Counted from the first letter of the stretch, positions 11,579-24,000 are shown. The stretch: 64,000 nt of DNA from Ceratothoa steindachneri (GCA_963969495.1 OZ018321.1:107895212-107959211), one strand, 5' to 3'. A program made the numbers and translations. Notes: a model not told the origin generated them from the sequence alone.

Positions 11579-13150
11579 AGGATGGGTTTCTACCTAAAGT
11601 GTTAAAAGAAGTGCGCGATCATGTGTCACGACACCTGAGCGCAATCCCCAACATGTCAATCCGGACCGAATGCGTTCCTAGAGACTGGCGTGAAGCGGAG
11701 GTGACTCCTATCTTCAAGAAAGGAGACCTTAGCCAACCGTCAAACTCCTGACCTATCAGTCTGACTTTGATAGTCGGTAAACTCATGGAAATAATGATGG
11801 TGGACAAAATGACGTCGTATTTAGAGTCAAACCTGCTACTGAGGAGTTCCCAGCACGGCTTCCGTTTGCAACGGTCATGTCTGACGAACCTTGTGGAATT
11901 CTTCCATTTCGTCTTCAGTGAGCACGATCGGGACAAGGCGGTGGATGTGGTGTACTTAGACTTTCAGTAAGCCTTTGATAAGGTACCACACCGCCACCTT
12001 CTCCGGAAAGTGCGAGCGCTGGGCATAGACGGAAAAGTAGCCGGCTGGATCGAGAAGTGGCTAAGTTGCAGACGGCAACGGGTGGTACTGAATGGACAGG
12101 CTTCTAAGTGGATGCCCGTTGCTAGCGGGGTGCCTCAAGGTTCTGTCCTGGGACCACTACTATTCATCATCTACGTGAACGACATGGAGGGTGACATGGT
12201 TCCAAGATTTACAAATTTGCCGACCATACCAAGCTTGGTATGAACGTTGCAAAGTTTGAAAATACTGCCCGCCTGCAGGAAGATCTTGGGAAGATTGGGG
12301 AGTGGTCGAACACGTGGCAAATGCCTTTTAACGTGGGGAAATGCAAAGTGATGCATATCGGCTACAGTAACCCCCAATCTCAGTATATCCTTAAGGGCAC
12401 TGCTATTGAATCCACCCACACTGAGAAGGACTTGGGTGTAACAATCACTAGTGACCTCAAGTGTTCGATACAGTGCATTATGGCGGAGAAAAAGGCCCAA
12501 AGGATTCGAGGTTATATAAAGCGCCAGTTTGGATATCGGAACAAGGAGATTGTACTGTGTTTGTACAACTCACTTGTCCGACCGCACCTGGAGTATGCCG
12601 TACAGTTTTGGACTCCTTCATTTCGAAAGGAAATCGCGCTATTGGAAAGCGTACAAGCCAGGGCAACCAAGCTGATTCCCTCTTTCCGACATAAAAGTTA
12701 TGAGGATAGACTAAGGGAATTAGATCTGTTCTCGCTGGAAACCCGTAGACTGCGTGGTCAGCTCATCGAAGTTTTCAAAATACTTCGATGGTTCGACAAT
12801 GTTGACTACCGGGATATTTTCACACTGAGTGAGAACCGAACGCGCAATCACGGCTTCAAACTTGAACTGAAGCGTTACAACCGCAATGTGTGTGGAAATT
12901 TTTTCACCTACAGTATCTGCGGTAAGTGGAACGCACTTCCAGTGGAAGTTGTCAACAGTGAATCTGTTGACCAGTTCAAGACTAGACAAAGTCTTGAAAA
13001 GTTGCCGTTTAGGGACGCAAAACAATTAGCAGCCATGTGCCCGCTGGATTGCTAGTCCAAAGGTACCCTCTTTGAATGGACCGTAAGGTCTGCTAGGGTA
13101 CTTTCTTTCCTTGTAACTCCTTGTAACTCCTTGCAACTCCTTGTAACTCT
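11579..13150 (+). mobile_element. CR1 copy A1, 3' part (RT domain to 3' tail)
   Basis: A1 resumes at GGGTTTCTACCTAAAGTG, matching A3 19480. It covers the RT palm, thumb and C-terminus, with frame breaks at 11750 (TGA), 11968 (TAA in place of the Lys codon after DFQ), and at the catalytic site. There the FADD box of A3 reads FADH followed by a shift (about 12218-12228). From 12240 to 13055 the C-terminal 271 codons are open. It ends with four imperfect copies of a TTGTAACTCC unit (about 13108-13148), the short-repeat tail typical of CR1. Confidence 0.9.
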
Positions 13151-13196
13151 CTTTCTCTCTCTCTTTCTCCCCCCCTCTCTCTCTCTCTCCCCCCCC

Positions 13197-13228
<32 letters not shown>

Positions 13229-13232
13229 TTCA
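13146..13232. repeat. CT-rich microsatellite
   Basis: Mixed (CT)n with C-runs directly follows the CR1 A1 tail. It is probably a microsatellite expansion seeded at the CR1 3' end. Confidence 0.9.
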
Positions 13233-14095
13233 ACATATCACCTTGTCGTCGGTGAGAGAGCTTGCGTGATTTTCCTGAGTTAAGCTAGGTAAGCTGGGGG
13301 ACTTTTAGTCCGGTAGGGTCAGCTATGCCAGTAAGGTAGCTGTGCCACTTCTTTGATGCGTCTCCTTGCATCCCCTACCAACCCCTTCGATTCTGTTAGT
13401 ACTAAGTTTCACCAACTGTCATCAAAACAAAAACCCAATAACAAAAAACAAACATTCATCTCTATTACACATATGTTGTTTATTAATAAGGGCCTCACCA
13501 GCTCCCTTATGCCGCGTGAGAAGAGAGGCTTTGGAACCTCTTTATATAACGCCTTGGAGCACTCATAGGTTACGAATGACTGATATTGAAGGGATCTTAG
13601 GCGTTTGGGGTACGATTAATGGATAAATGCTAGATACCCCTTAGAAGCTTTCTCCTAACGTGCAATTGCCTGACCAGCTCTCTGTGACCGCTACTTGGTG
13701 AATAAAGGCTCAACTGATCTTTGGTGAGAGAGCTTTTGTGCCTTGCTGGTTGCCAGATCAGCTAAAGATCTCGGATGAAGTCGTGGGCACTTACCTTTAC
13801 TATTTGACTTAAGTCTGGCCGTTTTTAGTTGATTAGTAGGGCTTAGTAGGAAGACAGTTACACCTCAAGCACTCATGTCGAAAAATCAGAGAACGAGTTC
13901 ACCCGGGCTCTCGTGCTGCTCAGTTGGGAGCTGCGGTCTGATTGGGGATGTCCGGCCCAGGTGAGACGTTAGGGTTGGTGTGCATGGTCAAAGGGTTTCT
14001 GTTCGCCGAACGACCGAAAATCTCCTGGAAATAGGCGAGAGAAAATCACAACCAAAAAACCCTTTTTCAATGCGTATGGTCCGAGAGTTTGTAAG
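13233..14095 (+). other. Likely CR1 A2 5' UTR plus unassigned sequence
   Basis: No gene is visible. The last few hundred bases lead directly into a CR1 ORF1 start at 14096, so at least part is probably the 5' UTR of copy A2. No second copy of this stretch exists in the window to confirm where the element starts. Two short echoes of GGTGAGAGAGCTT occur at about 13250 and 13720. Confidence 0.4.
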
Positions 14096-15026
14096 ATGGC
14101 GAAGAAGAATGGTCCTCCGTTTCGAAAGCTAACCTGCAAAATATGCAAAGTCTACAGATGGAGTAACAAGGAGTAACAAGGAAAGTAAGTACCCTAGGAG
14201 ACCTTACGGTCCATTCAAAGAGGGTACCTTTGGACTTCGGGGGCAGGAATTGCAAGGAGCTCACAGATGCCGTAAGTGTCTGTGAGATACAATAGGAAAG
14301 CGGCAAGTCGCCTTCGAAAGGAAAGACTAAGTCGTCTGCAGACAAATGTGCAAGAGTCACCCTTATTGGTGATTCTCAAGCACGGGGTCTGCAGCCCCTG
14401 CTAGCGGGCCCGCCTTCGCACTAGTGTGAAGGTAAGCTGCCTGCCAGGATGTGGTAACCACCACATCAGATTAGAGGCCCGAGAAATCACAGATTTCTGA
14501 GAGCTCAGTCGTTGCTCTGATGGTCAGTGGAAACGACCTCTACCTGAGAGGAGGTAGGGTAGGCCGTACGGATAAAATCCTCCACACGGTCATGGGTGCC
14601 GTGGACGACTGTGGGCTTAAAACCCGCAAGCGTGTTGTAGTCGGGATGCTCCCGAGGAGAGGTCCAACACGGACCGCTCACTCGATGAACGTCTCTTTAA
14701 ACAGGCGCCTGGCAGATTTGTGTACAGCAGAAGGGGTCTTTTTTGTGGACCCTTTCTGCACCTTTTATGGTAGAAATGATCTCTACCAAAGAGATGGGGT
14801 ATATCTTTCCTTTAAAGAAAAGGCCTTTCTGTCGAACATGATCCAGGATGTCGTAGAGAGGACCGAAAGGAGTATACGGCCCAGAGTGAGGGCGGACGTA
14901 CGCCAGTACGCCAGTGTCACTCCTGGAACGACCTTCTCAGAGGTCGCAAAGAGGAGTGCCTCCTCGCCAACAAACAAGCCGGGAAACGGAAGAGCGGAGG
15001 GAGTCCTACAGTCGGGGACTCCCTGA
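14096..15026 (+). pseudogene. CR1 A2 ORF1 (Cys-rich start and SGNH esterase)
   Basis: The start MAKKNGPPFRKLTCKICKVY at 14096 has a Cys pair like A1 and is followed by the antisense scrap A4. The SGNH domain resumes near 14355 with the nucleophile block intact (VTLIGDSQARGLQPLL) in a frame that breaks near 14405, and is then open from 14520 (VSGNDLYLRGGRVG) to 15026. The final catalytic His is replaced by Tyr (GVYLSFKEK, about 14800), so this copy keeps the Ser and lacks the His, the reverse of A1. Confidence 0.82.
14161..14236 (-). mobile_element. Tiny antisense CR1 3'-end insertion (A4) inside A2 ORF1
   Basis: Read on the minus strand, these 76 bp match the last bases of A1/A3: AAGTCCAAAGGTACCCTCTT, the GACCGTAAGGTCT block, then two CCTTGTTACT-type tail repeats. 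It sits between the ORF1 start (14096-14160) and the rest of A2. Such extreme 5' truncation is common for CR1. Confidence 0.85.
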
Positions 15027-15029
15027 AAG

Positions 15030-15860
15030 TTCTTCTGTTCAATGCGAGGTCAATCAGGAACAAGTTTCCTGAGCTCCGTGTCCTCGTAGCGACGAAAGAA
15101 CCCAAAATGGTAGCCATAACAGAATGGTGGATAAAAACCTCAAACCGAGACTTTGAAGGCGAATTCACGCTTCCTGGCTACCAACTTTTCCACAAAGATA
15201 GGCCAGACAGAGAGGGTGGCGGTGTAATGTTGTATGTCAAGGATACAATTGAATCTACAAACTCCAACTTTTTATCCGACCACGAGCTCCTAGGCGTTGA
15301 CCTAGAGATAGGTCCTGTCAGATACAGGATCCTGCTGCTTTACAGGCCCCCTCCTCAACCCGTTGAGAAGGACAGGGAACTGTACCAGCTGCTGGGTGAG
15401 CTGGTTCAAGGCAGAGTGTGCATCGTTATGGGCGACTTCAACAGTTAAGTTGACTGGGAAACCAGAGCAGCCTGTGGCGTTCGGTCGACTGTAGTGACTG
15501 AACGGGAGACGGAGAGGTGTCTCGACTTGTGGACTTTGTTTTCAGCAATATTTGACTCAGTGGGTTCGCGAGCCTACCCGAGGGGGTAAAGTTCTGTATC
15601 TAGTATTTACCACCGAAGATGAATGACCTCATCTCTGATTGTCAGTGGATGAGTGCCTCGGTGGAAGTGACCACGACATGGTCAGTTTCGGTGTACGTGC
15701 CCCCTGTACGCAAGGGACTAATAACGAGCACGTAAGTTGGATCTCAGATGTATATACTTCGGATGGTCAAGTACTTGACCAGATTCAACCATCTAACGAG
15801 GACGGGACGAACTCCAAATGGAACGACTTCAAGAATCGTTTTATGGAGTATTAGGCTGAG
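15030..15860 (+). pseudogene. CR1 A2 ORF2 endonuclease domain
   Basis: The APE-type endonuclease reads LFNARSIRNKFPELRVL, then ITEWWIKTSN (the Glu of TEP kept), then VCIVMGDFNS followed at once by TAA at 15447-15449. Further frame changes run through about 15450-15640 before GGSDHDMVSFGV (SDH kept, about 15660). The C-terminal linker to RT continues to 16170 in broken form. Confidence 0.82.
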
Positions 15861-16652
15861 TATGTTCCCACATAGACTGTCAGACTAGCGAGCATTCAGC
15901 CTTGGTGGTCAGCCTTGGTGGTTTAGTCAAGAAATCGCCACCGCTATTAAAGGTAGAAAAACAGCGTACAGGTTATGGAATAAAAGTAGAAATGCAGTGC
16001 ATAATGAAGCTTATGTGACTTATTGTAGAAGGGTAAAGGCACTAGTGCGCACGGCTAAGCGCAACGAAGAAATTCGTGTGGCCTCTCTATCCAAAGAGAA
16101 CCCTAAGGACTTCTTCGCGTACGTGAACAGCGGGAAACCAGTGCGCCAAAGCATCGGATCTTTGAGGGACGTTCTCTCTCGTTATCTCTTTCTTTTTCTC
16201 TCCTCCTGGCCGCCGTGCTGACGGGACTCAGCGCCCCGTCTGGCCCCAGCTTGGCATTCTTTTTCTTCCGCTAACCCCTTATCTCATCTTATGTCCCCCC
16301 CCCCCGTCCGGCCACAGCTCAGCTTCTTCTTCTTTTCTTACTTTTGCCTCTGTACGGGTCGACGGATGCTCCCACTGGGGGGCATCGTCTGCAGAACCGT
16401 GCCTTAGAGGAGGTTTGGTTGCCCGGGTCGTCATTTTGTTTTGTGGAGGTCTTAGCCCTGCAGTCCAGAGAATCTCCGTTATGCGGCTCCGCTGTTTTTA
16501 AAACGACAATGGGAGTCGGGGGGCGGGTTACCCCACCTGGGCTGTATGGGCGCTCTTTGGACTCACGATGACGATATGGTTCATGCCCTCGGCTCCAAGG
16601 GCAGCCCAAAATAAAATATATACTTATATGGGTAAATTTAACAAACATAACG

Positions 16653-18163
16653 GTGTCTGGTCATCGTGCCTTGGACCCTGACGGTAGACGCTTTGATCCT
16701 TTTGGGTCAGAAGTCGACCCTGAGTTGGTTTATGACCGATTTTTAGTCTTGAAAGCGAACGATAGTCCTCTTATTAAGACTGATATCTTCGACGTCTACG
16801 AGGATTTTGTTGAGAAATGTGGTGAACCTGCCCAAATATGGCCACGTGAAGATGGCGCATTGATAGTCGAGGCGAAATCAAGCGAGCAGCATCAGCGGAT
16901 TAAAACCCTACAGTCCTTAGCTTCTTTAGACATGTCCTCTTCTTCGCACCAGACATTTAATACCAGTAAAGGTGTTATCCGATCGGGAGAGTTAATAGAT
17001 TACGATGTTGACAGTCTGGTATCAAAACTTACCAATCAGAAGGTTGTAAGTGCCCACCGCATTTCCAGTTTTGTGAATGGCGCCTCTATAATCCTGACCT
17101 TCAACAGATTGGAACCGCCCAAGTACATTAAGGCTGGTTATCTTAACATCCTAGTCAAGCCTTATGTTGAAAACCCACGACGATGCTTCCATTGCCAACG
17201 CTTTGGCCATGTAAGCAAGTTTTGTAAACAGGCAAGGGTGTGTCTGAATTGTCGATTGGCTTATCACGGGACGCCCTTTTCTCAACAGCCGTACTGCCCT
17301 AACTGTGGTGGGGAACACCCTGCAACATCACAGCAATGCACCTTCTTTCTCTATGAAAGATAAGTCATTGCCATTAGAAAGATGAACAGGGTCAGTTTTA
17401 AAGAGGCCAGAAGAAGAGTAACGGAGATGTATGTCCAACCTGGTGTGAGCTTTTCTGATGATCTGCGTTCTACCGGGCCAAAGAAAGGGAGAAGCCAGAG
17501 ACCTCCTACTGGTTCTCATGTGCCTGACCAGGTAAAAAGTCCTCCCCGGCCTAAACGTATATCTCCTCGTTATGATTATTCTTGGTCAGCGCCTAACAGT
17601 GCTTTTGAGGTTAACAACAAGAAGAGGAACCTTCCATCCTCTCCTGGTTCCCCAAGCGTGGTTAAGCACCTTGCTACCGCTCCAGAACATGTGAATGTTG
17701 ATCATATTGGTCCTCAGGTGGTATCCATTCCACCTCTGTACATTCACCCAGCCCCTAAAGGACCAAGCTCTTCTTCAGCTCCAAAGCAAGTTATCACTCC
17801 TCCCACCCACCCCTTGTTGACACCACTTTGGAATTCCTTAGATTCCTGAATGAGAAGGTACCAACCTTTGTTCCTTCCCAGGGGCCAGCGGTTGTGGAGG
17901 TTACCCCCTCATCTGAGGACGACTCTCAAAAACTGACTCCACATCCTTCTCTATCAGCATTGAATTCACAACTTTTGCCGATGTCCTCGCCACCACCATC
18001 GCCTCTACCATCCCAACCAATACCACCAGCTGTGTCAACATCGTCTATTCCCTCGACACCTGAACTGACTCCTGGAGTTGCTTCCATCTCAGCTTCTCCA
18101 GTGAAGACAGTTCTCTCTTACAGCCACTTATCAAAATCTGATGCGCCCCCTCTTAAAGAATAA
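16653..18163 (+). pseudogene. Family C ORF1 (gag-like with CCHC knuckles)
   Basis: From ATG 16653 (MSGHRALDPDGRRFDPFG) the frame is open to a TAA at 17361-17363, continues in the same frame from 17364 to 17849, and then shifts. The gag core (YDRFLVLKANDSPLIK, EAKSSEQHQRIKTLQ) parallels family B. Zinc knuckles lie at about 17183-17330: CFHCQRFGHVSKFC, a degenerate CLNC...C, and CPNCGGEHPATSQQC. The C-terminal third is Pro/Ser-rich and low in complexity. One nonsense codon (after FFLYER) and one frameshift near 17830 separate it from a full ORF1. Confidence 0.85.
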
Positions 18164-18295
18164 CTAATGGCAAAACTCAAGCTTCCGATGCCTCCTTTGT
18201 CATACTCCAAGTCTAATGCTAGTATGCCACGAACTACTTCCGCTGGTATTTCAAATCAAATATCTCCTACCCCTAAGGGTAGGAAGAAATCTACC

Positions 18296-19137
18296 GTTAG
18301 GCTTAAACAGGAACAATGTTTCCAATTATTCATTGGTACCTACAAAGGTCTCTTCTCTAAATGAGAAGAGTTCAAGCTCCTGCTTAATGATTACAATCCC
18401 TATTGTATTGCTTTACAGGAGACTTGCTTGGTTACTCGCAGAGTACCCAACATTTCGGGGTTTTGTGGGATATTATAAGAATCCTGGAGAAACAATTCAT
18501 GGTTCTGCTGTTTTTGTTAACAACAGGGTTCCCCACAACCAGCTCTCTCTTAACACAGACTTGCAGGCGGTTGCTGTCCGCCTTTTTTCCAGTCGCCATT
18601 ATTCGGTCTGTTCGCTGTATCTTCCTCCTGGCGAGGAAAGAGATACAGCTGTTTTAGCTACAAAGTTAGCTAATTTAATTTCTCAAGTCCCTCCTCCCTT
18701 TTAATTGATTGGTGACTTTAATGTTCGACACCCCCTTTGAGGGGATCATGATAATAACCCTAGAGGAAATATGATTCAGAGATTTCTGGGCACTAATGAT
18801 GTCTGCTTTCTTAACGCTGCAGCCACACATCATTTCACATCCAGACGAACAGCTGCACATATGTGGACTTGTCTCTCTGTTCACCAAGCTGTAGAGCTGA
18901 TTTTGACTGGGCAGTGGATCCTGACTTGCGAGGCAGTGATCATTTCCCCATTGTACTAACACCATGTACATGTAATCCTCCTCCACTACCTAGCAAAAGA
19001 TGGAATACAAAAAAAGCAAACTGGCCTAAGTTCAGGCACCCCTCGAGCCATGATGGGTCCTTCCTTCATGAAGATATTGAAGTGGCTATTGATGATCTTC
19101 TAGCCCACGTCAATCATGCAGCTAATTCCTCCATCCC
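18296..19137 (+). pseudogene. Family C ORF2 endonuclease domain
   Basis: APE-type endonuclease with breaks at nearly every third of its length. A TGA lies at 18362-18364 where a Met/Glu is expected after GLFSK. The Glu motif CIALQETCL is at about 18405. The GDFN motif is at about 18712 (LIGDFNVRHPL) just behind a TAA. GSDHFPI is at about 18933. It ends at the pre-RT linker (HVNHAANSSIP) where CR1 A3 is inserted; the linker resumes after A3 as LPWWSSECSRVV at about 21022. Confidence 0.83.
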
Positions 19138-21018
19138 GTCCAGCATAAGGGCGGCTAAGCGGTCTGAGGAACTCCGAGTGGCGAGACTGTAAAGAGAATC
19201 CCAAGGAGTTTTTTGGATATGTGAACAGCCGTAAACCAATCCATCGAACGATTGGCCCTTTGAGGAATGAGGAGGGGACATTAAAGCATTCAGATGCAGA
19301 AAATGCTAACCTCTTCAACGACTACTTCTCTTCAGTGTTTACTGAAGAGTGTGGTCCCATTCCCCAGCCGACGGATTCCTACTCGGGGGGGAAAAGCTGG
19401 AGGCAATGGACTTCACCGAAGGAGAAATAAAGAAAAAGATCGCTGACCTAAAGACGAATAAGTCCCCTGGACCGGACGGGTTTCTACCTAAAGTGTTGAA
19501 ATAAGTGTGCGATGAAGTATCACGACATCTGTGCGCTATCTTTAACATGTCAATCCGGACCGGATGCGTTCCTAGAGACTGGCGTGAGGCGGAGGTGACT
19601 CCTATCTTCAAGAAAGGAGTCCGTAACCAACCGTCGAACTACCGACCTATCAGTTTGACTTCGATAGTCGGTAAACTCATGGAAAGCATCATGGTGGACA
19701 AAGTGACGTATTTAGAGTCAAACCTGCTACTGAGGAGTTCCCAGCACGGCTTCCGAGGGCAACGGTCATGCCTGACGAACCTTGTAGAATTCTTCCACTT
19801 CGTTTTCAGTGAGCACGATCGGGATGTGGTCTACCTAGACTTTCAGAAAGCCTTTGATAAGGTACCACACCGCCGCCTTCTCCGGAAAGTGCGAGCGCTT
19901 GGCATAGGCGGAAAGGTAGCCGGCTGGATCGAGAACTGGCTAAGTGGCAGACGGCAACGGGTGGTGGTAAATGGACAGTCTTCTGAGTGGGTGCCCGTTA
20001 CTAGCGGGGTGCCTCAAGGTTCTGTCCTGGGACCACTACTATTCATCATCTACGTCAACGACATGGATGGTGACATGGTTGCCAAGATTTCCAAATTTGC
20101 CGACGATACCAAGCTTGGTATGAAGGTTGCAAAGGATGGAAATACTGCCCGCCTGCAGGAAGATCTTGGGAAGATTGGGGAGTGGTCGGACACGTGGCAA
20201 ATGCCTTTTAACGTGGGGAAATGCAAAGTGATGCATATCGGCCACAGAAACCCCCAATCTCAGTATATCCTTAAGGGCACTGCTATTGAATTCACCGACA
20301 CTGAGAAGGACTTGGGTGTTACTATCACTAGTGACCTCAAGCTCTCGAAACAGTGCATTGAGGCAGAGAAAAAGGCCCAAAGGATGCTAGGCTATATTAA
20401 GCGCCAGTTTGGTTATCGGAACCAGGAGATTGTACTGTGCCTGTACAACTCACTTGTCCGACCGCACCTGGAGTATGCCGTACAATTTTGGAGTCCTTCA
20501 TTGCGAAAGGACATGCGAGATTGGAACGCGTACAAGCCAGGGCAACCAAGCTGATTCCCTCTATCCGACATAAAAGTTATGAGGATAGACTAAGGGAATT
20601 AGATCTGTTCTCGCTGGAAACCCGTAGACTGCGTGGTCAGCTCATTGAAGTTTTCAAAATACTTCGAGAGTTCGACAATGTTGACTACCGGGATATTTTC
20701 ACACTGAGTGAGAACAGAACGCGCAATCACGGCTTCAAACTTGAACTGAAGCGTTACAATCGCAATCTGTGTGGAAATTTTTTCACCTACAGTATCTGCG
20801 GTAAGTGGAACGCACTTCCAGTGGAACTTGTCAACAGTGAATCTGTTGACCAGTTCAAGTCAAGACTAGACAAGGTCTTGAAAAGTGGCCGGTTAGGGAC
20901 GCAAAACAATTGAGCAGCCTTGTGCCCGCTCGATTGCAAGTCCAATGGTACCCTCTTTGAATGGACCGTAAGGTCTGCTAGGGTACCTTCTTTCCTTGTT
21001 GTTACACCTTGTTGTTAC
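19138..21018 (+). mobile_element. CR1 copy A3, 5'-truncated, inside family C ORF2
   Basis: It starts at GTCCAGCATAAGGGCGG, equal to A1 about 2205, and ends in two TTGTTACACC-type tail units before family C resumes. It contains the whole RT domain and C-terminus. This is the best-preserved CR1 here. Removing it reconnects the family C endonuclease and RT linker, so it is younger than family C. Confidence 0.92.
19505..20913 (+). pseudogene. CR1 A3 reverse transcriptase
   Basis: An open frame from 19505 (after a TAA at 19502) to 20554 covers the RT fingers and palm: NYRPISLTS, VYLDFQKAFDKVPH (first catalytic Asp), [19 protein letters not shown], and FADDTKLG (catalytic FADD, about 20098). Near 20515 a small change relative to A1 (the ALLESVQ region) shifts the frame, after which ERVQARATKLIPSIRH to the C-terminus is open to 20913. 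The upstream part from 19138 has a stop and a shift. All RT catalytic residues are intact, so only a few lesions inactivate it. Confidence 0.9.
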
Positions 21019-24000
21019 CACAATTGCCCTGGTGGTCTTCTGAATGCTCGAGAGTTGTCACTGAATGTAAACAGGCTTGTCGACGTTACCATAGGTCCCC
21101 CACGATGGTAAAGAAACTTGCTCGTAACCGAGCAAGGGCAGCACGGCGACGCACCCTTCAAAGAGCTCGAAAGACCTCGTTGGATGGTTACATCGCATCG
21201 ATATGTTGGCAGACCCCTGTAGACAAAATCTGGAAGAGGGTCAAAAATCTATTGCTGGGGAAATCGAATGGCTTTACAGCTCCGAACATTGTTCAGTCCG
21301 GAGAACTGTTTGGTGACTTGTCGTCCCATATTTCCGATGTCTTAGCCGGATCATTTGCTAATATTTCGAGCCCAGATAACTATTCCATCCAATTCCAGCG
21401 CTTTCGGCTCCAACAGGAGCAGCATCCTATTAACTTTATGGAGCCTAACATGGATAATGAACCTTATAACCGGCTCTTTTCTATCCATGAGCTCCATAAT
21501 GCACTGAAGCTCTGTGGATCCACTACACCCAGATCGGATTGCATTTCCTATGATATGATTAGGAATATGCAGCCATCCTTCCTCTCACATTTGCTGGACA
21601 TCTATAACTTCATCTGGATTAGGGGCTGTTTTCCTTCTATATGGAGGGAGGCTGTGGTTTTACCTTTCCGAAAACCAGGAAAGGATGGGACGGAACCCAC
21701 CCATTACCGCATCCATCCCTCCTCTCACATTTGCTGGACATCTATAACTTCATCTGGATTAGGGGCTGCTTTCCTTCTACATGGAGGGAGGCTGTGGTTT
21801 TACTTTTCCGAAAACCAGGAAAGGAGGGGACGGAACCCACCCATTACTGCCCCATTGCCCTTACTAGTTGTCCATCTAAATTGTTTGAGAGGATGATAAA
21901 TACAAGACTCGTTTGTTTTTTAGAGACAAACCATCTTATGTTTCCCTCTCAATCAGGGTTCAGAAAAAAACAGAGTACCGTCGACCTGCTTGTTAGAATG
22001 GGGTCTTATATAAGAGATGCTTTTTCAAAGAGGCACCATTCTGTTGCTGTTTTCTTTGATATTGAGAAAGCATATGATATCACTTGGAGGCGTGATATCC
22101 TAAAGCAACTTCATGATTGGGGCCTGCGGGGCTTTCTCCCCAGGTTTGTCAAGCAATTCATCATGTGGCGCACACTACGTGTAAAAGTTGGAAATGCCCT
22201 ATCAGAGCCTGTAGAACATGTTAAGGGTGTGACACAGGAAAGTGTCCTCAGTGTCAACTGATTCTCTGTGGCCATCAATAGCATTATCGCAAATATCCCA
22301 GCTGAGATTTCCTCAACTCTATATGTGGATGACTTAGCGCTTATCTTTTCATCGCCTAGACTTCCATTTGTCATCCGTAAGCTACAGCGGATTATAAATA
22401 CCGTAGCTGTTAATGCTTCTTACAAGGGCTTCCGCTTTTCGGCAGTAAATACCAAGGCTGTCCACTTTTACAATCATAGATCGGTGACATGGGACCCTCC
22501 CCATTTGTCACTCTATGGTGTCTCTGTCACCTTTAAGCCCCATTTCAGATTTCTAGGGGTGATTTTTGATTCGAGGCTTTCTTGGAGGCCTCATTTGGAT
22601 GCTTTGAAAAAATCTTGTCTGAAAAGAATGGACCTAATGAAATTACTGTCACACACTTCTTGGAGAAGTGATTGACGAACCTTGTGACTTGTGTGGCTTC
22701 TGTATTCAGCATTGGTCCAGTCAAAGCTGGACTATGGGTCACAGGTGTACTCCTCTGCCTCACCGTCCATCCTTGAAAAATTAAATACTGTACGCAACCA
22801 GAGTGTGCGCCTGGCTTCTGGAGCCTTCAAGTCTTCCCTTGTGTGGAGTCTCTATGCAGAGAACGGGGCTCTTCCTCTTCCTTTTCACAGGCTCAAGTCT
22901 AACCTCAAATATCTTTTTAGACTTGAGCAATTACCATGGTCACCAGTATATTAGTGCACGTTCAATTTGCGAACAGTGGCCTCATATGATGGATTTCCAT
23001 CCCTGGCTTGCCCCTTTGCTCTGCGCATAGCCCAGCACACAGGACGTCTAAGGGAGTCTTCTGTTATTCCGTTTTCAATACCAAAGATTCCCCCATGGCT
23101 CATACCACCTGTAGTGGTATGCAAGGGGCTTACTGGTAGGCCCAAGGATCAGTTCTTGCCTGTAGCCTTGAGAACCATGTATGATCAACACTCCTCCCAC
23201 CATCGGCGTAGCACCTTTGTGTTCACCGACGGGTCCAAGTCATCGGACGGAGTTGGAGCTGCTGCTGTCTTCCCATCTCAGACAGCATTGGTTCGCCTAC
23301 AAATTGCAGCTTCTGTTTTCACAGCAGAACTTGTTGTCATTCTTGCTGCACTCTTTGTTATTGCTCCTATGCTATCTGGTTGTCTTACGATTTTCTCTGA
23401 CTCCTTTAGTTCTCTGGTGGCACTTAGTGCTTTTGGTTCTAGCCATCCGCTGGTTTCCAAGATCCAGCGGTGGCTTTTTTATCTTTCTCCTATTCATAAT
23501 ATTTCTTTTTGCTGGGTGCCCAGTCACGTGGGCATCCCAGGTAATGAAAGGGCGGATGCTGCGGCCAAGGAAGCGGCATCATTGGGGACACCCACATCAG
23601 CCCCAGTCCCACTTCGTGATGCTATCCCCTTATCACCGAATATGTAGTCGGTTTATGGCAGGAGATGTGGGATGAGCTTCCTCCCACCAAGCTCCATTTC
23701 ATAAAACCTTCAGTCCTCCCATGGCCACGAACCATGAGACCACGTAGACTGGAGGTTATTTTGTGCCGACAGAGGATAGGCCATTGCCGCCTCACTCATG
23801 GGCACTTGATGAATGGGCAGCACCCATCTTTGTGCATCCTGTGCGGGGGCAGCTGTCCATCCTTCACATCTTTACCGAGTGTCCCCTTTTGAGAAATCTT
23901 GGGAGGAGGGTCTTCCCTTTCATTACCTTCCTTTCATTACAGGTCCTGCGGGGAATCTTGTCTGAGACTCATGTCTCTTTTAGTGTGAATAGTATTTTTA

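Larger units (their letters stand above)
14096..16170 (+). mobile_element. CR1 copy A2 (ORF1, endonuclease, start of RT linker)
   Basis: A second CR1 in direct orientation behind A1. It has the ORF1 start, the SGNH region, the endonuclease and the pre-RT linker (AKRNEEIRVASLSKENPKDFFAYVNSGKP), stopping at about 16170 just before family C begins. The remainder of the RT is not found after family C ends at 25203, so the copy was already 3'-truncated or the rest has been lost. It is more diverged from A1 and A3 than they are from each other. Confidence 0.85.
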
